Positions 1 to 8,633 are shown, numbered from the stretch's first letter. The stretch: 64,000 bases of DNA from Paractinoplanes deccanensis (GCF_016862115.1 NZ_BOMI01000175.1:1-64000); one strand, 5' to 3'. Program-made: numbers and translations. Notes: generated from the letters alone by a model not told the origin.

Positions 1-143
1 CAACGCCGCCGCCAACGCCGCCGCCGCCAACGCCGCCGCCAACGCCGCCGCCGCCAACGCCGCCGCCAACGCCGCCGCCGCCAACGCCGCCGCCGCCAAC
101 GCCGCCGACGCCGCCGCCGTCGACGGCAAACGCGTCTCCCGAT
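1..143 (+). repeat. AACGCCGCC-type triplet repeat
   Basis: About nine units of AAC followed by three or four GCC triplets, decaying into GAC-GCC-GCC-GTC. One plus-strand frame reads Thr-Pro-Pro-Pro repeats and stops at TAG 144-146, so this could be the proline-rich C-terminal tail of a gene starting outside the window. Another frame reads Asn-Ala-Ala-Ala and the minus strand reads glycine-rich. I cannot choose between a truncated CDS tail and a non-coding microsatellite. Confidence 0.6.
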
Positions 144-148
144 TAGCC

Positions 149-166
149 AGAACGAACGTTCTGTCT
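149..166 (+). repeat. LexA-like palindromic repeat, copy 1
   Basis: The sequence AGAACGAACGTTCTGTCT is the same 18-mer that heads each unit of the 44-bp array at 28360-28595. Its core GAAC-N4-GTTC matches the core of Gram-positive SOS boxes, but the flanking bases are A/T instead of the usual C/G. Whether it binds LexA is unknown. Confidence 0.7.
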
Positions 167-328
167 ACGTCAAGGGCGCGTGTGTCTGTCTTTGTAAAGG
201 GCGCGTGTGTCCGTCGACCCCAGCGACAGCGCCGGTTGCCGCGTCCGGAGCTGCTTCGGCGTCGCGGCGCTTGAGCGTCAGCGGCGGGCCTCCGGCACCA
301 GTTCGCTGCGCCCTTTCCGCCGCTGGCT

Positions 329-346
329 GGAACGAACGTTCTGTCT
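329..346 (+). repeat. LexA-like palindromic repeat, copy 2
   Basis: GGAACGAACGTTCTGTCT is identical to the copy at 149-166 except for the first base and has the same orientation. It lies 180 bp downstream of that copy in the gene-poor stretch beyond the 3' end of priA. Confidence 0.7.
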
Positions 347-473
347 TGGGCTTTGGCGTGGTGAGGGTCAGCAACGCAAGCGAGAGCCGGGACCGAGGTC
401 GTGCAGGCGCCGGACGCGGCGGGCTTCTGGGCGGGTCGAGGATGGCAGCGTCGGCCTCGCCCGGGAGAGCTGA

Positions 474-2831
474 CTAGAACAGGGCCGTCGGGTCGACCTC
501 GATGCGTACGGCCTGGGGGGCCTTTTTGGCGCTGCGCACGGCGGCGGCCTCGTGGAGCGAGTGGGCGAGGGCGGCCGCGTGGGAGCGGGGAACGCGCAGG
601 AGCATGCGTTCCTGGTCGTCGGGGGCGGGGACCGGGCCCAGCAGTTCGACGTCGCCGGGGAGGCGGGCGGTCTGGAGTAGATCGTTGACGGCGTCGGTGA
701 TGCCGGTGACGCTGGCCATGCGGGCGGCGGGCGGGAAGCCGAGCTCGCGGCGTTCGGCCAGCTCGCGGGCGGCGAACCAGGCGGGGTCCCAGCGGATCAG
801 GGCCTGCACGGTGGCGAGCGAGCCGTCGGCGACGACGATGACGCGGCCGTGGGGGGCGGGCTTGGCGAGCGCGGCGGCGTTGAGCCAGCGGCGCATGGTC
901 TCCTCGGCGGCGCGCAGGTCGGAACGGGTCAGCAGGGCCCACGTGTCGAGCAGCAGCACGGCGCCGTAGCCGCCCTCGGCGACCGGCTCGGCGCCGGGGG
1001 TGGACACGATGACCGAGGCCTCGGCGGGGACCGTGTCGAGGACCTCGTCGCGCCCGGACGTGCGGACCGTCGCGCCGGGGAAGGCGCGTCCCAGTTCCTC
1101 GGCCGTGCGCCGGGCGCCGGTCACCGAGGCGCGCAGCCGCCGGCCTCCGCAGGTGGGGCACGCGTATGCCGCGGCGGCCCGCCCGCACCAGCGGCACATC
1201 GGGACGTCGCGGGAGCCGGACAGCTCCAGCGGGCCGGAGCAATGGGGGCAGCGCGCCGGCGTACGGCAATCGGCGCACGCGATCGACGGCAGGTAGCCCC
1301 GCCGCGGCACCTGGACCAGCACCGGAGCCCCCGCCTGCAACGCCTGCCGCGCCGCCTGCCAGGCGATGCTGGGCAGGCGCGCCGTGGCGGCGCCGGGGTC
1401 GCGGGCCAGCTGCGGATCGTCGCCGGTCGGCTGGATCGCCGGCGTCCGGGCCCGCAGCACGTCCCGGCTCGCGCTGATCTCCTTGGCCCACCCGGTCTCG
1501 AGCAGCAACTGCCCCTCACCGGTGCGCGCGAAGCCCGCCACAAGCGCCGCGCACTCCGCCAGCTGGGCCCGCGTCAGCAACACCTCGCGCGCGTGCGGGT
1601 AGGGCGCCCGCGGCTCGCCGTGCAGGTCGTCGCCGTCGTCCCAGATGACCACGAGCCCGAGCTTGGCCACCGGCGCCCACATGGCCGCGCGCGTGCCCAC
1701 GACCACCGGCACCTGATGCCGGCTCGCGGCCAGGAACCGCCGGTAGCGCTCCGCCGGTCCGAGAGCCGCGTTGAGCGCCACGTGCTGCCCCGGGCCCAGC
1801 GCCCTGCCCAGCGCCCGATCGACCCGGTCGAGATCACGCGCGTCGGCCACCACGATGACCACCCCGCGCCCGCCCCGGACGGTGGCCGCCGCGGCCTCGG
1901 CGATGCGGGCGGCCCAATCTTCCCCGGGCAGCGCACCCCAGACCGCCCGCGCGCTGCGCCCCTCGGCCAGGGCTCGCAGAAAGGCGGGCCCGGCGAGATA
2001 GGCGCCCCACCCGCCCACGTCAACCGCGGAAGCCGTGCCCGATTGAGCGTCACCGGCGGCAACGCCACCTCCGCTCTCGGCCGGCCCGGCGCGGTGGCCG
2101 TCAGTTGCCTCGGCCGGGGTCTGTGCGACCGCCGGAGGCGCTGGGGCGTTTGCGGCAAGGGGCGGCGTTGGGGTGTTTGCGGCAAGGGGCGGCGTTGGGG
2201 TGTTTGCGGCAAGGGGCGGCGTTGGGGTGTTTGCGGCAGCGGGCGGCGTTGGGGTGTTCGCGGCAGCGGGCGGCGTTGGGCTGTCTGGGGCCGCGGGAGG
2301 CGCTGAGGTAGGTGGGGTGGCGGGAGGAGTCTGGGCCGCGGCGGCATCGGTGGCCGAGGGGACCGCTTCCGAGCCCAGGGGAGCGTCGGTAGCGGCGCTG
2401 GAGTCGGGGGCGGCCGGCGTGGCGGGCGCCTTGGGGGACTGGGACTCGACGCGGGCGTGGCGTGGCGGGACGGCCAGGCGCAGCACGTCGCAGAGGTTGC
2501 CGGCGTAGCGGTCGGCGACGGCTCGGGCCAGGCGGGCGATCTCGGGGTCGAGGACCTGCTCGGGGGAGACCACCTTGTCGAGGTAGGCCAGCTTGCCGCC
2601 GTGCGGTGAGGACTCGGCGCGCTCCAGCAGGAAGCCGCTCACCAGCTGGCCGGCGAAGCGGACCTTGACGCGCACGCCGGGGCGGGCGGCCTCGTCTTCG
2701 GCGGCGGGGACCAGGTAGTCGAAGGGGCGGTCGAGGTGGGGCAGGGGCACGTCGACGCAGACGCGGGCCACCGGCAGGGTCTCTGCCGGTGTGCGGTCTG
2801 CGCGGGTGCCCTTGGTCGCCATCGCAGCCAT
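474..2831 (-). CDS. priA: Primosomal protein N' PriA, actinobacterial helicase-degenerate form
   Basis: Replication-restart protein of about 785 residues. The N-terminal PriA domain is recognisable (PLPHLDRPFDYLVP). The Zn-binding block, with CxxC pairs at roughly residues 515-560, is intact. The helicase core is degenerate: there is no GKT/GKS Walker A near residues 315-330, and the DEEH-type Walker B is replaced by WDDGDD near 395. This is the known pattern of actinobacterial PriA, which is annotated as a probable non-helicase. A linker at about residues 183-228 is an Ala/Thr/Pro repeat. I chose ATG 2831 because GAGGG lies about 9 nt upstream; TTG 2852 is the longer alternative. The gene runs opposite to def-fmt-rsmB. 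Confidence 0.9.
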   Translation of the reverse strand: MAAMATKGTRADRTPAETLPVARVCVDVPLPHLDRPFDYLVPAAEDEAARPGVRVKVRFAGQLVSGFLLERAESSPHGGKLAYLDKVVSPEQVLDPEIARLARAVADRYAGNLCDVLRLAVPPRHARVESQSPKAPATPAAPDSSAATDAPLGSEAVPSATDAAAAQTPPATPPTSAPPAAPDSPTPPAAANTPTPPAAANTPTPPLAANTPTPPLAANTPTPPLAANAPAPPAVAQTPAEATDGHRAGPAESGGGVAAGDAQSGTASAVDVGGWGAYLAGPAFLRALAEGRSARAVWGALPGEDWAARIAEAAAATVRGGRGVVIVVADARDLDRVDRALGRALGPGQHVALNAALGPAERYRRFLAASRHQVPVVVGTRAAMWAPVAKLGLVVIWDDGDDLHGEPRAPYPHAREVLLTRAQLAECAALVAGFARTGEGQLLLETGWAKEISASRDVLRARTPAIQPTGDDPQLARDPGAATARLPSIAWQAARQALQAGAPVLVQVPRRGYLPSIACADCRTPARCPHCSGPLELSGSRDVPMCRWCGRAAAAYACPTCGGRRLRASVTGARRTAEELGRAFPGATVRTSGRDEVLDTVPAEASVIVSTPGAEPVAEGGYGAVLLLDTWALLTRSDLRAAEETMRRWLNAAALAKPAPHGRVIVVADGSLATVQALIRWDPAWFAARELAERRELGFPPAARMASVTGITDAVNDLLQTARLPGDVELLGPVPAPDDQERMLLRVPRSHAAALAHSLHEAAAVRSAKKAPQAVRIEVDPTALF
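2148..2282 (-). repeat. 27-bp tandem repeat inside priA
   Basis: Five near-identical 27-bp units starting at 2148, 2175, 2202, 2229 and 2256. Each encodes the nine-residue unit ANTPTPPLA, or A-for-L variants, on the minus strand. The array keeps the frame and forms a flexible linker between the N-terminal domain and the vestigial helicase core. Copy number is likely to vary between strains. Confidence 0.85.
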
Positions 2832-2901
2832 TCTGCCCGGACCCTCTGACAATTCCGCGGGCCGCGCGGGGCGCCGGCCGGGGCGATCCAGGTCACATCA
2901 G

Positions 2902-2963
2902 CGGATCGGCAATCCGAACGGATGAAAAATCCGCTACCGTGAAGCAGCGGATAAGTCATCCGC
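2902..2963 (+). promoter_or_regulatory. Three CGGAT-N5-ATCCG operators
   Basis: There are three inverted repeats: 2902-2916, 2919-2933 and 2947-2963. The last extends to AGCGGAT-N5-ATCCGCT. They fill the priA/epimerase intergenic gap, and the third ends 17 nt before the GTG start at 2980. Arms and spacing fit a TetR-type dimer repressor of the epimerase-P450 pair. No regulator gene lies nearby, so the protein is unknown. Confidence 0.7.
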
Positions 2964-2979
2964 TTGAAGGGGGTCGATC

Positions 2980-3822
2980 GTGGAGATCTTTCTGACCGGT
3001 GGCAGTGGGTACGTCGGCGGCGTGGTCCTGGAGCACCTGCGCGCGGCGGGCCACCGGGTGCGGGCGCTGGCCCGGTCCGAGCGGGCGGCCGAGCAGGTAG
3101 CCGGCCGAGGTGCCGAGCCGGTGCGAGGCGCCCTGGGCGACCTCGGCGTGCTGCGCGCCGAGGCCGAGCGCGCTGACGCCGTCGTGCACACCGCCGTCGA
3201 CTACGCGGACCCGGCCATGGCGGAGGTGGAGGGGCCGGCGCTCGAGGCCATGCTCGTCGGCAAGCCGTTCGTCTACACCAGCACCGGCCTGGTCTACGGC
3301 CCGGGTCAGCGCGGCGAGGACGCGCCGGTCGACCCGGGCACCGCGGCGCAACCGCACAAGGTGCTCGGCGAGCGGGCCGTGCTGGCGGCGGGCGGTACGG
3401 TGCTGCGGGCCCCGCTCGTGCACGGGCGCGGCGGCTCGGGGCTGCTGCTCGGCTTGCTCGCGTTCGGCCGTGCCCAGAAGGTCGTGCCCTATCTCGGCGA
3501 CGGCGAGCAGACCTGGTCGGCGGTGCACGTCGACGATCTGGCCGACCTCTTCGTGCTCGCGCTGGAGAAGCCGCAGCCGGGCCGGATCTTCAACGCGGCC
3601 TCGGGTGACACGTTCCGGATCGGGCAGTTGGCGCGCGTGATCGCCGAGCGCGCGGGCGGCGACGCGGTGTCGCTGAGCCCGGAGCAGGCGCCGCCCCAGC
3701 TGGGCGTTCTCGCGCGCGACGGCGGCATGGACGGCAGCCTGGCGCGCGAGACGTTCGGCTGGGCCCCGAGCCGGCCGGCCCTGCTCGACGATGTGCGCGG
3801 GCCCGCGTACGACGCCGCCTGA
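2980..3822 (+). CDS. NAD-dependent epimerase/dehydratase family protein
   Basis: A 280-residue atypical short-chain dehydrogenase. The Rossmann motif TGGSGYVGG sits at residues 6-14, and SDR-family segments such as FVYTSTGLVYGPG and the later WSAVHVDDLADL are clear. The usual YxxxK is not obvious: the candidate Tyr is followed by GPGQ. Catalysis may therefore be atypical, or the protein may only bind NAD(P) and substrate. The GTG start is preceded by GAAGGGGG. The P450 gene follows after 6 nt, so the two are probably co-transcribed, controlled by the triple operator just upstream. The substrate cannot be told from sequence. Confidence 0.8.
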   Translation: MEIFLTGGSGYVGGVVLEHLRAAGHRVRALARSERAAEQVAGRGAEPVRGALGDLGVLRAEAERADAVVHTAVDYADPAMAEVEGPALEAMLVGKPFVYTSTGLVYGPGQRGEDAPVDPGTAAQPHKVLGERAVLAAGGTVLRAPLVHGRGGSGLLLGLLAFGRAQKVVPYLGDGEQTWSAVHVDDLADLFVLALEKPQPGRIFNAASGDTFRIGQLARVIAERAGGDAVSLSPEQAPPQLGVLARDGGMDGSLARETFGWAPSRPALLDDVRGPAYDAA

Positions 3823-3828
3823 CGCACA

Positions 3829-5043
3829 ATGTCCATCATGGATGCCGCCGAAGCCGTGCAGACCCTGCTGTCGCCGAGTGCCACCCACGACCCGGTGCCC
3901 GCCTACGCGGCGCTGCGGAAGCACGGGCCGGTGCTGCCCGTGGCCGACGGCTACTACTTCGTCTCCGGCTACGCGGCTGTCGACGGCATCCTGCGGGACC
4001 CGGCGATGGAGACGTACGACATCAAGCGTCTCGACGTCCGCTGGGACGACTGGCGGGACAACAAGGCGCTGGAGCTCTTCGCCGACTCGATGCTGCGGTC
4101 CAACCCGCCGGACCACACCCGCATGCGCCGGCTCGCCGCCGGGGTCTTCACCGCGCGGCGGACCGGCGCGCTGCGGTCCGTGATCGAGGCGCAGGTCGGT
4201 GAGGCGCTCGACCGGCTCGACGGCGAGGCCGACCTGATGTCGAGCCTCGCCTACCCGCTGCCGATCGGGGTGATCACCGCCCTGCTCGGGGTGCCGGCCG
4301 CCGACCGGGGGCGGTTCCGCAGGCTGGCCGAGGCGCTCACCGCCGTGCTCGAGGTGCGCTGGACCGAGCGGGACGAGGCCCGCGCGCACGAGGCCGCGAT
4401 CGAGCTCGAGGACTACTTCGTCCACCTGATCGCCCGGAAGCAGGCCGAGCCCGCCGACGACCTCGTCTCGGCGCTGACCCGCGACGGCGAGAAGCTGACC
4501 GGGCGCGAACTGCTCGGCAACCTCATGCTGCTGCTCGTGGCGGGGTTCGAGACCACCACCAACCTGCTCGGCAACGGCGTGGTGCTGCTGCTCGACCACC
4601 CCGCGTACGCCGAGCGGCTCCGCGCCGATCCGGGGCTCGCTCCGGCGTACGTGGAAGAGATCTTGCGGTTCGACTCGCCGGTGCAGCTCACCGAGCGCTT
4701 CGCCGCGCGGCCCACCCGGATGCACGGGATCGAGCTGCCCGCCGAGGCCGAGCTGGTGCTGCTGCTCGGGGCGGCCAACCGTGATCCGGATCGCTTCGAG
4801 CGGGCCGGCGACTTCTGGCCCGAGCGGCCCGGCAACACGCCGCTGTCGTTCGGGGCGGGGGCGCACTACTGCCTCGGCGCGCCGCTCGCGCGGCTGGAGG
4901 CCCAGATCGCGCTGCCCGCGCTCCTGCGCCGCTTCCCGGAGATGCGGCTCACGCGCCGGCCGGTGCGCCGGCCGCGGATGAATCTGCGCGGCTGGGAGAC
5001 GCTGCCGGTGACGCTCGGCACGCCGCGGGACTCCGTAGACTAG
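3829..5043 (+). CDS. Cytochrome P450
   Basis: A soluble bacterial class I P450 of 404 residues. The I-helix oxygen-binding motif AGFETT lies near residue 238, the K-helix ExxR (EEILR) near 275, and the heme-ligand loop FGAGAHYCLG near 341-350 with the axial Cys at about 348. It needs ferredoxin and reductase partners, and none are encoded nearby. It follows the epimerase after 6 nt, suggesting a two-gene oxidative or detoxification unit under the CGGAT-N5-ATCCG operators. ATG 3829 is the first start; ATG 3838 is an alternative. There is no biosynthetic cluster around it, so the substrate is unknown. Confidence 0.93.
   Translation: MSIMDAAEAVQTLLSPSATHDPVPAYAALRKHGPVLPVADGYYFVSGYAAVDGILRDPAMETYDIKRLDVRWDDWRDNKALELFADSMLRSNPPDHTRMRRLAAGVFTARRTGALRSVIEAQVGEALDRLDGEADLMSSLAYPLPIGVITALLGVPAADRGRFRRLAEALTAVLEVRWTERDEARAHEAAIELEDYFVHLIARKQAEPADDLVSALTRDGEKLTGRELLGNLMLLLVAGFETTTNLLGNGVVLLLDHPAYAERLRADPGLAPAYVEEILRFDSPVQLTERFAARPTRMHGIELPAEAELVLLLGAANRDPDRFERAGDFWPERPGNTPLSFGAGAHYCLGAPLARLEAQIALPALLRRFPEMRLTRRPVRRPRMNLRGWETLPVTLGTPRDSVD
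5036..5041 (+). promoter_or_regulatory. Candidate -10 box for def operon
   Basis: TAGACT overlaps the last codons of the P450 gene and lies about 40 nt before the def start. It fits the TAnnnT -10 consensus seen elsewhere in this window. No clear -35 is visible. Confidence 0.35.
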
Positions 5044-5080
5044 TCGGGGTGTTCGCCCTTGACGTCAGGAGCCTTGTCGC

Positions 5081-5638
5081 GTGACCGTCCAGCCCATCCG
5101 TCTGTTCGGCGATCCGGTGCTCCGGACGCCGGCCGATCCCGTCGCCGACTTCGACAAAGAGTTGCGCAAGCTGGTCAAGGACCTGACCGAGACCATGCAG
5201 GACGAGGGCGGCGCCGGCCTGGCCGCCCCGCAGCTCGGTGTCGGCCTGCGCGTGTTCGCGTTCGACGTGGATGACGTGGTCGGGCACATCGTCAACCCGG
5301 TGCTGTCGTTCCCCGACGACGAGGAGCAGGACGGCCCCGAGGGCTGCCTGAGCATTCCGGGCGTCTACATCGACACCAAGCGCCGGCAGCACGTCGTGGC
5401 GTCCGGCTTCAACCAGCACGGCGACCCGATCCAGCTGGTCGGCACCGGCCTGATGGCCCGCTGCGTGCAGCACGAGACCGACCACCTCGACGGGGTGCTG
5501 TTCATCGACCGGCTCGACGCCGCCGCCCGCAAGGACGCGATGAAGCAGATCCGCTCCGCGGAGTGGTACGACGCCGGCAAGCCCCCGACGATCAAGGAGA
5601 GCCCGCACGGCCGGGGCATCTTCGGCCTGGGGCGGTGA
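5081..5638 (+). CDS. def: Peptide deformylase
   Basis: Removes the formyl group from N-terminal Met of nascent proteins. All three metalloenzyme motifs are present in the 185-residue protein: GAGLAAPQ (residues 44-51), EGCLS (87-91, with the metal Cys) and HETDH (131-135, two metal His and the catalytic Glu). The GTG start has AGGAG 9 nt upstream. It is followed after 4 nt by fmt, the enzyme that adds the formyl group, in the standard def-fmt-rsmB order. Confidence 0.96.
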   Translation: MTVQPIRLFGDPVLRTPADPVADFDKELRKLVKDLTETMQDEGGAGLAAPQLGVGLRVFAFDVDDVVGHIVNPVLSFPDDEEQDGPEGCLSIPGVYIDTKRRQHVVASGFNQHGDPIQLVGTGLMARCVQHETDHLDGVLFIDRLDAAARKDAMKQIRSAEWYDAGKPPTIKESPHGRGIFGLGR

Positions 5639-5642
5639 CCGG

Positions 5643-6569
5643 GTGCGCCTGATCTTCGCGGGCACGCCCGCCGTCACCCTGCCCAGCCTCGACGCGCTCG
5701 CCGCGTCCCGGCACGAGCTGGTCGCCGTGGTCACCCGGCCCGACGCCCCCGCCGGGCGCGGCCGCCGCCTGGTGCGCTCGCCCGCCGGCGCCTGGGCCGA
5801 CGAGCGCGGCATCGAGGTGCTCACCCCCGAGAAGCCGCGCGAGCCCGAGTTCCAGGAGCGGCTGCGGCAGCTCGCCCCCGATTGCGTGCCGGTCGTGGCG
5901 TACGGCGCGCTGGTGCCCCCGAGCGCCCTGGAGATCCCGAAGCACGGGTGGGTGAACCTGCACTTCTCGCTGCTGCCCGCCTGGCGCGGCGCCGCCCCGG
6001 TGCAGCACGCGGTGCTGCACGGTGACGAGGTGACCGGCGCGAGCGTGTTCGAGCTGGAGGCCGGCCTCGACACCGGCCCCGTCTACGGCACGCTGACCGA
6101 GGACATCCGCCCCACCGACACCTCCGGCGACCTGCTCGAGCGGCTCGCCACCGAGGGCGCCGGCCTGCTGGTGGCGGTGCTCGACGCGATCGAGGCCGGC
6201 ACGGCCCGGGCCCACCCGCAGCCCGCCGACGGTGTCACGTTCGCCCCCAAGCTCACCGTCGACGACGCGCGCGTGCGCTGGGGCGACCCGGCGTTCGCCG
6301 TCGACCGGCGCATCCGGGCCTGCACGCCGGCGCCGGGCGCGTGGACGACCCTGCGCGACGACCGGCTCAAGCTCGGCCCGGTGCGCCCGGTGGCGAACGC
6401 CCCGCAGCTGGCGCCCGGTGACCTGCTCGTCGAGCGCACCCAGGTGCTCGTGGGCACGGCCACCACGCCGGTCGCGCTGGGCGAGGTGCGCGCCGCGGGC
6501 AAGAAGCCCATGCCGGCCACCGACTGGGCACGAGGGCTGCGGATCCAGCCGGGGGAGAAGCTTCAGTGA
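5643..6569 (+). CDS. fmt: Methionyl-tRNA formyltransferase
   Basis: Formylates initiator Met-tRNA using 10-formyl-tetrahydrofolate. The 308-residue protein has the N-terminal formyltransferase fold with the NLHFSLLPAWRGAAP motif (105-119) and the catalytic Asp in GLDTGP (about 143). The C-terminal tRNA-binding OB domain follows from about residue 205. The GTG start lies 4 nt after def. The end overlaps the rsmB start as GTGA, indicating translational coupling. Confidence 0.96.
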   Translation: MRLIFAGTPAVTLPSLDALAASRHELVAVVTRPDAPAGRGRRLVRSPAGAWADERGIEVLTPEKPREPEFQERLRQLAPDCVPVVAYGALVPPSALEIPKHGWVNLHFSLLPAWRGAAPVQHAVLHGDEVTGASVFELEAGLDTGPVYGTLTEDIRPTDTSGDLLERLATEGAGLLVAVLDAIEAGTARAHPQPADGVTFAPKLTVDDARVRWGDPAFAVDRRIRACTPAPGAWTTLRDDRLKLGPVRPVANAPQLAPGDLLVERTQVLVGTATTPVALGEVRAAGKKPMPATDWARGLRIQPGEKLQ

Positions 6570-8041
6570 GCGAGCACAAGGCAAATCGGCCGCACGGCTC
6601 GGGACGTCCCCGTCGCGGTGGCGGCGGTCCGGGCTACGACCGTGACTCCCGCACGGGCAGGGCGCCGCGCGGGGGCCGTCCGCCGTCCGATCCGGCGCGC
6701 CAGGCCGCGTACGAGGCGATCGCCGCCGTGCACCGCGACGACGCGTACGCCAACCTGGTCCTGCCCGAGATCCTGCGGGGCATGGGGCTCGACGGGCGCG
6801 ACGCGGCGTTCGCGACCGAGCTCACCTACGGCACCCTGCGCACGCTCGGCACGCTCGACCTGATCGTCGCCTCGGCGGCCGGCCGCGACGTGGCCCGCAT
6901 CGACCCGCCGGCCCGCGACGCGCTGCGGCTCGGCGCCTACCAGCTGCTGCACACCCGGGTGCCGGCGCACGCCGCGGTGAACCAGACCGTCGACCTGGTG
7001 CGCTCGGTCGCCCCGGGCGCGGCCGGGTTCGCGAACGCGGTGATGCGCACCATCTCCGAGACGCCGCTGGAGACGTGGCTCGAACGGCTCGCCCCCTCGT
7101 ACGAACAGGATCCGATCGGCAACCTCGCGGTGATGCACAACCACCCGCAGTGGATCGTGCGGGCCTTCGAGGAGTCGCTCGGCGGCGACCTGGCCGACAC
7201 GGCCCGCCTGCTCATAGAGGACAACCAGCCGCCGGTGGTGCACCTGTGCGCCCGTCCCGGCCGGGCCGACGCGGTCGAGCTGGCCGACGAGGTGGGCGGC
7301 GTCCCCGGGGCCTTCTCGCCGTACGCGGTCTATCTCAACGGCGGCTCCCCGCGCGAGCTGGCGGCCATCGGCGACGGCCGCGCCCACGTGCAGGACGAGG
7401 GCTCCCAGCTGGTCGCGGCGGCGCTGCTGGCCGCGCCGATCGAGGGCCGCGACACCCGCTGGCTCGACCTGTGCGCCGGCCCGGGCGGCAAGACCGGCCT
7501 GATCGGCGCGATCGCGGCGGCCCGCGGCGCCGAGGTGACAGCGGTCGAGGTGGCCGAGCACCGGGCGCGCCTGGTCGAGCGGGCCACCGAGGGCATGCCG
7601 GTCACGGTGCTGCCGATGGACGGCCGCTCGGTGGGCCGCGACCCCGACCTGCCCGAGGAGTCGTTCGACCGGGTGCTGGTCGACGCGCCGTGCACCGGCC
7701 TGGGTTCGCTGCGCCGCCGCCCCGAGTCGCGCTGGCGCCGCCAGCCCGCCGACCTGCCCCCGCTCACCAAGCTCCAGCGCGAGCTGCTGGTCGCGGCGCT
7801 GCGCGCGGTGCGCCCCGGCGGCGTGGTGGCCTACGTGACGTGCTCCCCTCACATGGTGGAGACGCAGGTCACGGTCACCGAGGGCTCGCGCCGCAGCGGC
7901 GTCGAGGTCGACTTCATCGACGCCCGCCCCCTGCTCCCACCCGGCATGCCGGGCCTCGGCAGCGGCCCCACCGTCCAGCTCTGGCCGCACAAACACGGCA
8001 CCGACGCGATGTTCCTGGCCGTCCTGCGCCGCACCGCATAA
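6566..8041 (+). CDS. rsmB: 16S rRNA m5C967 methyltransferase
   Basis: SAM-dependent rRNA cytosine-C5 methyltransferase of 491 residues. A basic Arg/Gly-rich N-terminal extension (about 40 residues) precedes a NusB-like RNA-binding domain (RQAAYEAIAAV onward). The catalytic domain carries motif I LDLCAGPGGKTG (about 301-312), motif IV APCTGLG (about 374) and the nucleophile Cys in VTCSPH (about 424). It overlaps fmt by 4 nt. It is the last gene of the operon, which ends in the hairpin at 8102-8135. Confidence 0.94.
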   Translation: MSEHKANRPHGSGRPRRGGGGPGYDRDSRTGRAPRGGRPPSDPARQAAYEAIAAVHRDDAYANLVLPEILRGMGLDGRDAAFATELTYGTLRTLGTLDLIVASAAGRDVARIDPPARDALRLGAYQLLHTRVPAHAAVNQTVDLVRSVAPGAAGFANAVMRTISETPLETWLERLAPSYEQDPIGNLAVMHNHPQWIVRAFEESLGGDLADTARLLIEDNQPPVVHLCARPGRADAVELADEVGGVPGAFSPYAVYLNGGSPRELAAIGDGRAHVQDEGSQLVAAALLAAPIEGRDTRWLDLCAGPGGKTGLIGAIAAARGAEVTAVEVAEHRARLVERATEGMPVTVLPMDGRSVGRDPDLPEESFDRVLVDAPCTGLGSLRRRPESRWRRQPADLPPLTKLQRELLVAALRAVRPGGVVAYVTCSPHMVETQVTVTEGSRRSGVEVDFIDARPLLPPGMPGLGSGPTVQLWPHKHGTDAMFLAVLRRTA

Positions 8042-8101
8042 AGACCAGGCGGAAGTACGCCTTTCCCCCTGCACCAACCGCAGGAGCGAGCCCACGATGC
8101 A

Positions 8102-8135
8102 CCCCGCGACCTCTCTGCCACGAGAGGCCGCGGGG
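8102..8135 (+). terminator. Strong hairpin terminator after rsmB
   Basis: The stem is CCCCGCG-A-CCTCTC, with loop TGCCAC, then GAGAGG-C-CGCGGGG: thirteen pairs with one A/C mismatch, followed by CGCCTTTCG. It lies 60 nt after the rsmB stop. The short T run is typical of actinobacterial terminators. Confidence 0.85.
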
Positions 8136-8168
8136 CGCCTTTCGCGCGACGTCGTGGTTTCCTGGGGC

Positions 8169-8633
8169 ATGCCCAGAACAGACACGGCCTCCCGGGTCAT
8201 CGCGGCTGCGCCCGACCGGGTGTTCGCGGCCCTCGTCGATCCCGACGCGCTCACGGCCTGGCTCCCGCCCGACGGCATGACCGCCCGGTTCGAGCGCTTC
8301 GACGCCCGCCCCGGCGGCTCGTACCGGCTGGTCCTGACCTACGCCGACGCCTCGGCAGCCCCCGGCAAGACCACCGCCGGCTCCGACGTGGTCGAGGCCC
8401 GTTTCGTCGACATCGTCCCCGGCGAGCGCGTGGTGCAGGCCGTCGACTTCGTCTCCGACGACCCGGCCCACGCCGGCACCATGACGATGACCTGGCAGGT
8501 CACCGCCGTGCCGGACGGCACCCGCGTGGACATCCGAGCCGACGACGTCCCCACCGGCATCTCCGCCGCCGACCACGCCACCGGCATGGCCTCGTCCCTG
8601 GCCAACCTGGCCGCCCACCTGGAACCACGCTAG
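8169..8633 (+). CDS. SRPBCC / AHSA1-family protein
   Basis: A 154-residue Bet v1-like small-ligand-binding protein of the AHSA1 type. Hallmarks are the N-terminal strand TASRVIAAAPDRVFAALVDP, the helix break DALTAWLPPDGM, and the C-terminal long helix starting ISAADHATGMASSLANL. Such proteins are often toxin-stress or polyketide-cyclase-like, with no fixed reaction. I start at ATG 8169; a longer frame from 8097 would translate through the rsmB terminator hairpin and is rejected. Degraded insertion sequences follow immediately. Confidence 0.85.
   Translation: MPRTDTASRVIAAAPDRVFAALVDPDALTAWLPPDGMTARFERFDARPGGSYRLVLTYADASAAPGKTTAGSDVVEARFVDIVPGERVVQAVDFVSDDPAHAGTMTMTWQVTAVPDGTRVDIRADDVPTGISAADHATGMASSLANLAAHLEPR

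Larger units (their letters stand above)
147..473. other. gene-poor stretch with repeats
   Basis: No convincing gene. The open frames here differ between strands, lack ribosome binding sites and run through the repeats. The stretch holds two copies of the 18-bp GAAC-N4-GTTC repeat (149-166 and 329-346) and a 15-bp direct repeat, AAGGGCGCGTGTGTC, at 172-186 and 197-211. The 3' end of the minus-strand priA gene begins at 474. Confidence 0.55.

Noticed and set aside
205..477. Overlapping plus-strand ORFs between the repeats and priA
   Set aside because: No ribosome binding site, no recognisable protein, and the frame passes through the palindromic repeats.
2956..4866. 636-codon minus-strand frame opposite the epimerase and P450
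   Set aside because: Antisense shadow. P450 and epimerase motifs are on the plus strand.
3829..5043. Biosynthetic gene cluster around the P450
   Set aside because: Flanking genes are an epimerase and translation genes; no core synthase, transporter or pathway regulator is present.
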